Shown here in pieces: positions 62,901 through 64,000 of a stretch of DNA of 64,000 nt (the stretch's first letter is position 1; each line of letters begins with the position of its first letter). A model generated the notes under the pieces. That model saw only the letters and a list, made by a program, of their open reading frames with translations, searched no databases and was not told the origin of the DNA. The position numbers and the translations under genes are program-made. This DNA comes from Rhodoferax sp. (GTDB taxonomy: Bacteria; Pseudomonadota; Gammaproteobacteria; Burkholderiales; Burkholderiaceae_C). The DNA lies in contig VMTC01000047.1 of assembly GCA_013791765.1 (NCBI GenBank), forward strand, positions 1 to 64,000, in the 5' to 3' direction.

Positions 62901-63636
62901 CTTTGACAAGCTGCGGAGCCCGGGGCAGGTGGTGGCTTTTGCCAAGCGCAGTTCACTCGACGAGTTGATCGCCAAGCGCGTGGCGTTTCTGACGGACTAC
63001 CAGAATGCTGCCTACGCCGATAACTATCAAGGCTTCGTACAAAAGGTGAGAAGCGTGGACCAGGCGTTCGGCGCCGGCAAGTTGGCATTGACCGAGGCGG
63101 TGGCCCGTTATCTGTTCAAGTTGATGGCCTACAAGGATGAGTATGAGGTCGCGCGCTTGCACAGCCACCCTGACTTCAGCGCCCGCGTCAACACCCTGTT
63201 TGAAGGTGATTTCAAGATTCACTACCACCTCGCGCCCCCGCTGCTGGCAAAACGCAATGCGCGCGGCGAGCTGCAAAAGCGCTCTTACGGTCCTGGCACG
63301 TTGCTGGCCTTCAGGCTGCTGGCCCGGCTCAAGGGGCTGCGCGGCAGCGCGCTCGATATTTTTGGCAAAACACAGGAGCGCCAGCAGGAGCGGGCGCTGA
63401 TCACCGAGTACCGGGCCAGCGTAGACGAGTTGCTCCATGCGTTGGGCGCCTGTCAGTCCGTCGGTGCAAGCGACGCAGCGCTTTACGCCTTGGCGCTGGA
63501 AATTGCCCGTATTCCAGAGCAAATCCGGGGCTTTGGCCACGTCAAGGCGCGTCATCTGAGCGTTGCGCGTCAGAATTGGCAAGCGCAGATGAGCCGGTTT
63601 AGAGGGCTCGTGGCGCCGCATACAATGCCCGGTTAG
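59980..63636 (+). CDS. Fused indolepyruvate:ferredoxin oxidoreductase
   Basis: The 1218-residue protein joins the alpha and beta (IorA and IorB) parts in one chain, as in many proteobacteria. A pyrimidine-binding part at the start (SGYRGSPLGNYDQAL) is followed by a TPP-binding region (GIGCHFMAIWMDRAT, NLGDGTYFHSG). An iron-sulphur segment follows (CEGCGDCGVQSNC), then a C-terminal gamma-type domain (GVGGTGVITIGQLLG). It decarboxylates aryl-pyruvates to acyl-CoA and reduces ferredoxin. The start has an AGGAG site. It probably serves aromatic amino-acid breakdown. Confidence 0.93.
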   Translation: MNAPLPESIRQALNAVTLDDKYELAHGRAFMSGVQALVRLPMLQQARDQLLGKNTAGFISGYRGSPLGNYDQALVKAEKYLKAQHIVFQPGVNEELAATALWGTQQLGFAPPGSNKFDGVFGIWYGKGPGVDRCGDVFKHANMAGTTPWGGVIAVAGDDHISKSSTAAHQSDHIFKACGTPVFFPASVQEILDLGLHAFALSRFSGVWAGMKTIQEIVESSATVSLDLERVQIKRPTDFEMPPGGVHIRWPDAALAQEARLFDTKWYAALAYIRANRLNYNVIEGPHDRFGLIASGKAFNDTRQALLDLGLDDAACQRIGIRLHKVGVVWPLEAQLTREFATGLQEILVVEEKRQVIEYQLKEELYNWRADVRPTVLGKFNEVARDATSSRYGSGGEWSMPNPSANTLLRANADLSPALIARAIAQRLKKIGVDADTTARIDAHLAILDAKERALQVLEVGGAKGVDRQPWFCSGCPHNTSTKVPEGSRAMAGIGCHFMAIWMDRATVGFTQMGGEGVPWVGQQPFSHEQHVFANLGDGTYFHSGLMAIRQAIAAGVNITYKILYNDAVAMTGGQQIGERPEGHSVVQVAQSMQAEGAARIVVVTDEPEKYQNISGLPEGIAIEHRDELDRIQREFREIKGTTVIIYDQTCATEKRRRRKRGSLVDPAKRVLINELVCEGCGDCGVQSNCLSVEPLETEFGRKRQINQSTCNKDYSCVKGFCPSFVTVEGGQLRKKAKGQGPSPFDAVWGALPEPVLPAIAASAGQQDPVWGIVVAGVGGTGVITIGQLLGMAAHLEGKGIVTQDAGGLAQKGGATWSHVLIGSSQEAIRTTRVGMAGADLIIGCDPVVTASAETLLRMRKGRTHVALNAHATPTAAFVKNANWQDPAEACVSDIQSTVGLEAVAAFNAEAAATRLMGDSIYTNPMLLGFAWQKGWIPLQLASILRAIELNAVALEQNKAAFAWGRRAAHEPVAFDKLRSPGQVVAFAKRSSLDELIAKRVAFLTDYQNAAYADNYQGFVQKVRSVDQAFGAGKLALTEAVARYLFKLMAYKDEYEVARLHSHPDFSARVNTLFEGDFKIHYHLAPPLLAKRNARGELQKRSYGPGTLLAFRLLARLKGLRGSALDIFGKTQERQQERALITEYRASVDELLHALGACQSVGASDAALYALALEIARIPEQIRGFGHVKARHLSVARQNWQAQMSRFRGLVAPHTMPG

Positions 63637-63644
63637 CCCTTTTT

Positions 63645-63687
63645 CGCACCAGTCCATGTGAAAAACTGTGGTGCGTCTTGTTTTTTT
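63645..63687 (+). terminator. Intrinsic terminator after the oxidoreductase gene
   Basis: CGCACCA (63645-63651) pairs with TGGTGCG (63669-63675) and is followed by TCTTGTTTTTTT. The stem and T-run fit a rho-independent terminator that separates this gene from yajC. Confidence 0.75.
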
Positions 63688-63710
63688 GACAACTTGTTTT
63701 GGAGTTACAC

Positions 63711-64000
63711 GTGTTTATTTCCTCTGCCTTCGCTCAAACCGCCCCAGCAGCTGCTGGCGGCGACATGCAATCATCCCTCATGAGCATGCTGCCATTGGTG
63801 CTGATGTTTGTGGTTTTGTATTTCGTCATGATCCGCCCGCAGATGAGAAAACAAAAAGAACATCGCGCCATGATCGAGGCCCTTGCCAAGGGCGATGAAG
63901 TCGCCACGGTCGGCGGCATGCTGGGCAAGGTCACCAAGCTGGGCGAGGGTTATTTGACCCTGGAAGTGGCGCCCAACGTCGAGGTACAAATTCAACGCAG
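63711..64000 (+). CDS. yajC: Preprotein translocase subunit YajC, 3' cut by the window
   Basis: The start is GTG at 63711 with GGAG nine bases upstream; 96 residues are visible. It begins with a short segment ISSAFAQTAPAAAGG, then one membrane helix (LMSMLPLVLMFVVLYFVMI), RPQMRKQKEHR and GDEVATVGGMLGKV, the YajC signature. YajC associates with SecDF. secD is expected next, outside the window. Confidence 0.93.
   Translation, partial: MFISSAFAQTAPAAAGGDMQSSLMSMLPLVLMFVVLYFVMIRPQMRKQKEHRAMIEALAKGDEVATVGGMLGKVTKLGEGYLTLEVAPNVEVQIQR

Overview
This window looks like chromosomal DNA of a betaproteobacterium of the Comamonadaceae, probably close to Rhodoferax or Polaromonas. That placement is an inference from gene order (yggS-pilT-pilU; dolP-diaA-yraN facing rsmI), from the fused indolepyruvate:ferredoxin oxidoreductase, and from a short dispersed palindromic repeat that also occurs inside reading frames. 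No search was run. No rRNA, tRNA or CRISPR array was recognised.

Region 1 (1-25513) is a large exopolysaccharide locus behind a partial IS1182-like element at the left edge. It mixes three known systems. The cellulose parts are BcsD, BcsP, two BcsQ, BcsA, BcsB and BcsE. The poly-GlcNAc (Pga/Ica)-like parts are a family 2 glycosyltransferase with intact motifs, a TPR/beta-barrel porin, a small membrane protein and two NodB-like deacetylase-family proteins. The alginate/Wss-like O-acetylation parts are AlgI, AlgJ, AlgF and two AlgX-like proteins. A GH18-type hydrolase stands where cellulose operons usually carry a GH8 enzyme. The long leftward operon runs from bcsD (25513) to the AlgJ-like gene (14079). 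A short rightward operon (8723-14042) and a second leftward operon (8609-1508) complete the locus. The BcsA homologue lacks the usual TED and QxxRW motifs and has a degraded PilZ signature. One of the two deacetylase paralogues has lost its metal ligands. The intact deacetylase carries a ten-base G tract. My reading is that the Ica/PgaC-like transferase is the working synthase and the Bcs parts form a regulatory or export scaffold. This is the best candidate for an undescribed system.

Region 2 (25642-31740) is a cyclic-di-GMP block: a four-PAS GGDEF-EAL protein, a PilZ protein, and a solute-binding/PAS/GGDEF/EAL membrane protein. It probably sets the signal that controls region 1.

Region 3 (31749-40554) is a lysine-fermentation cluster under a divergent Lrp-type regulator: kamA, kdd, a KamB-like protein, kamD, kamE, kal, kce and a DMT-type exporter. 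A pair of inverted repeats separates kamE from kal. Region 4 (40762-43368) is arginase plus ornithine cyclodeaminase with a divergent Lrp-type regulator, followed by a VapC/Phd-type toxin-antitoxin pair (43379-44115).

Region 5 (44241-64000) is mostly housekeeping: a lipid A acyltransferase-like gene, metK, yggS, pilT, pilU, a beta-hydroxyacid dehydrogenase, the dolP-diaA-yraN/rsmI block, a cytochrome c4, a DUF3144 protein, a GMC oxidoreductase with its TetR regulator, a lipase, a periplasmic glutathione peroxidase, the fused indolepyruvate:ferredoxin oxidoreductase, and the start of yajC, which is cut by the window edge.
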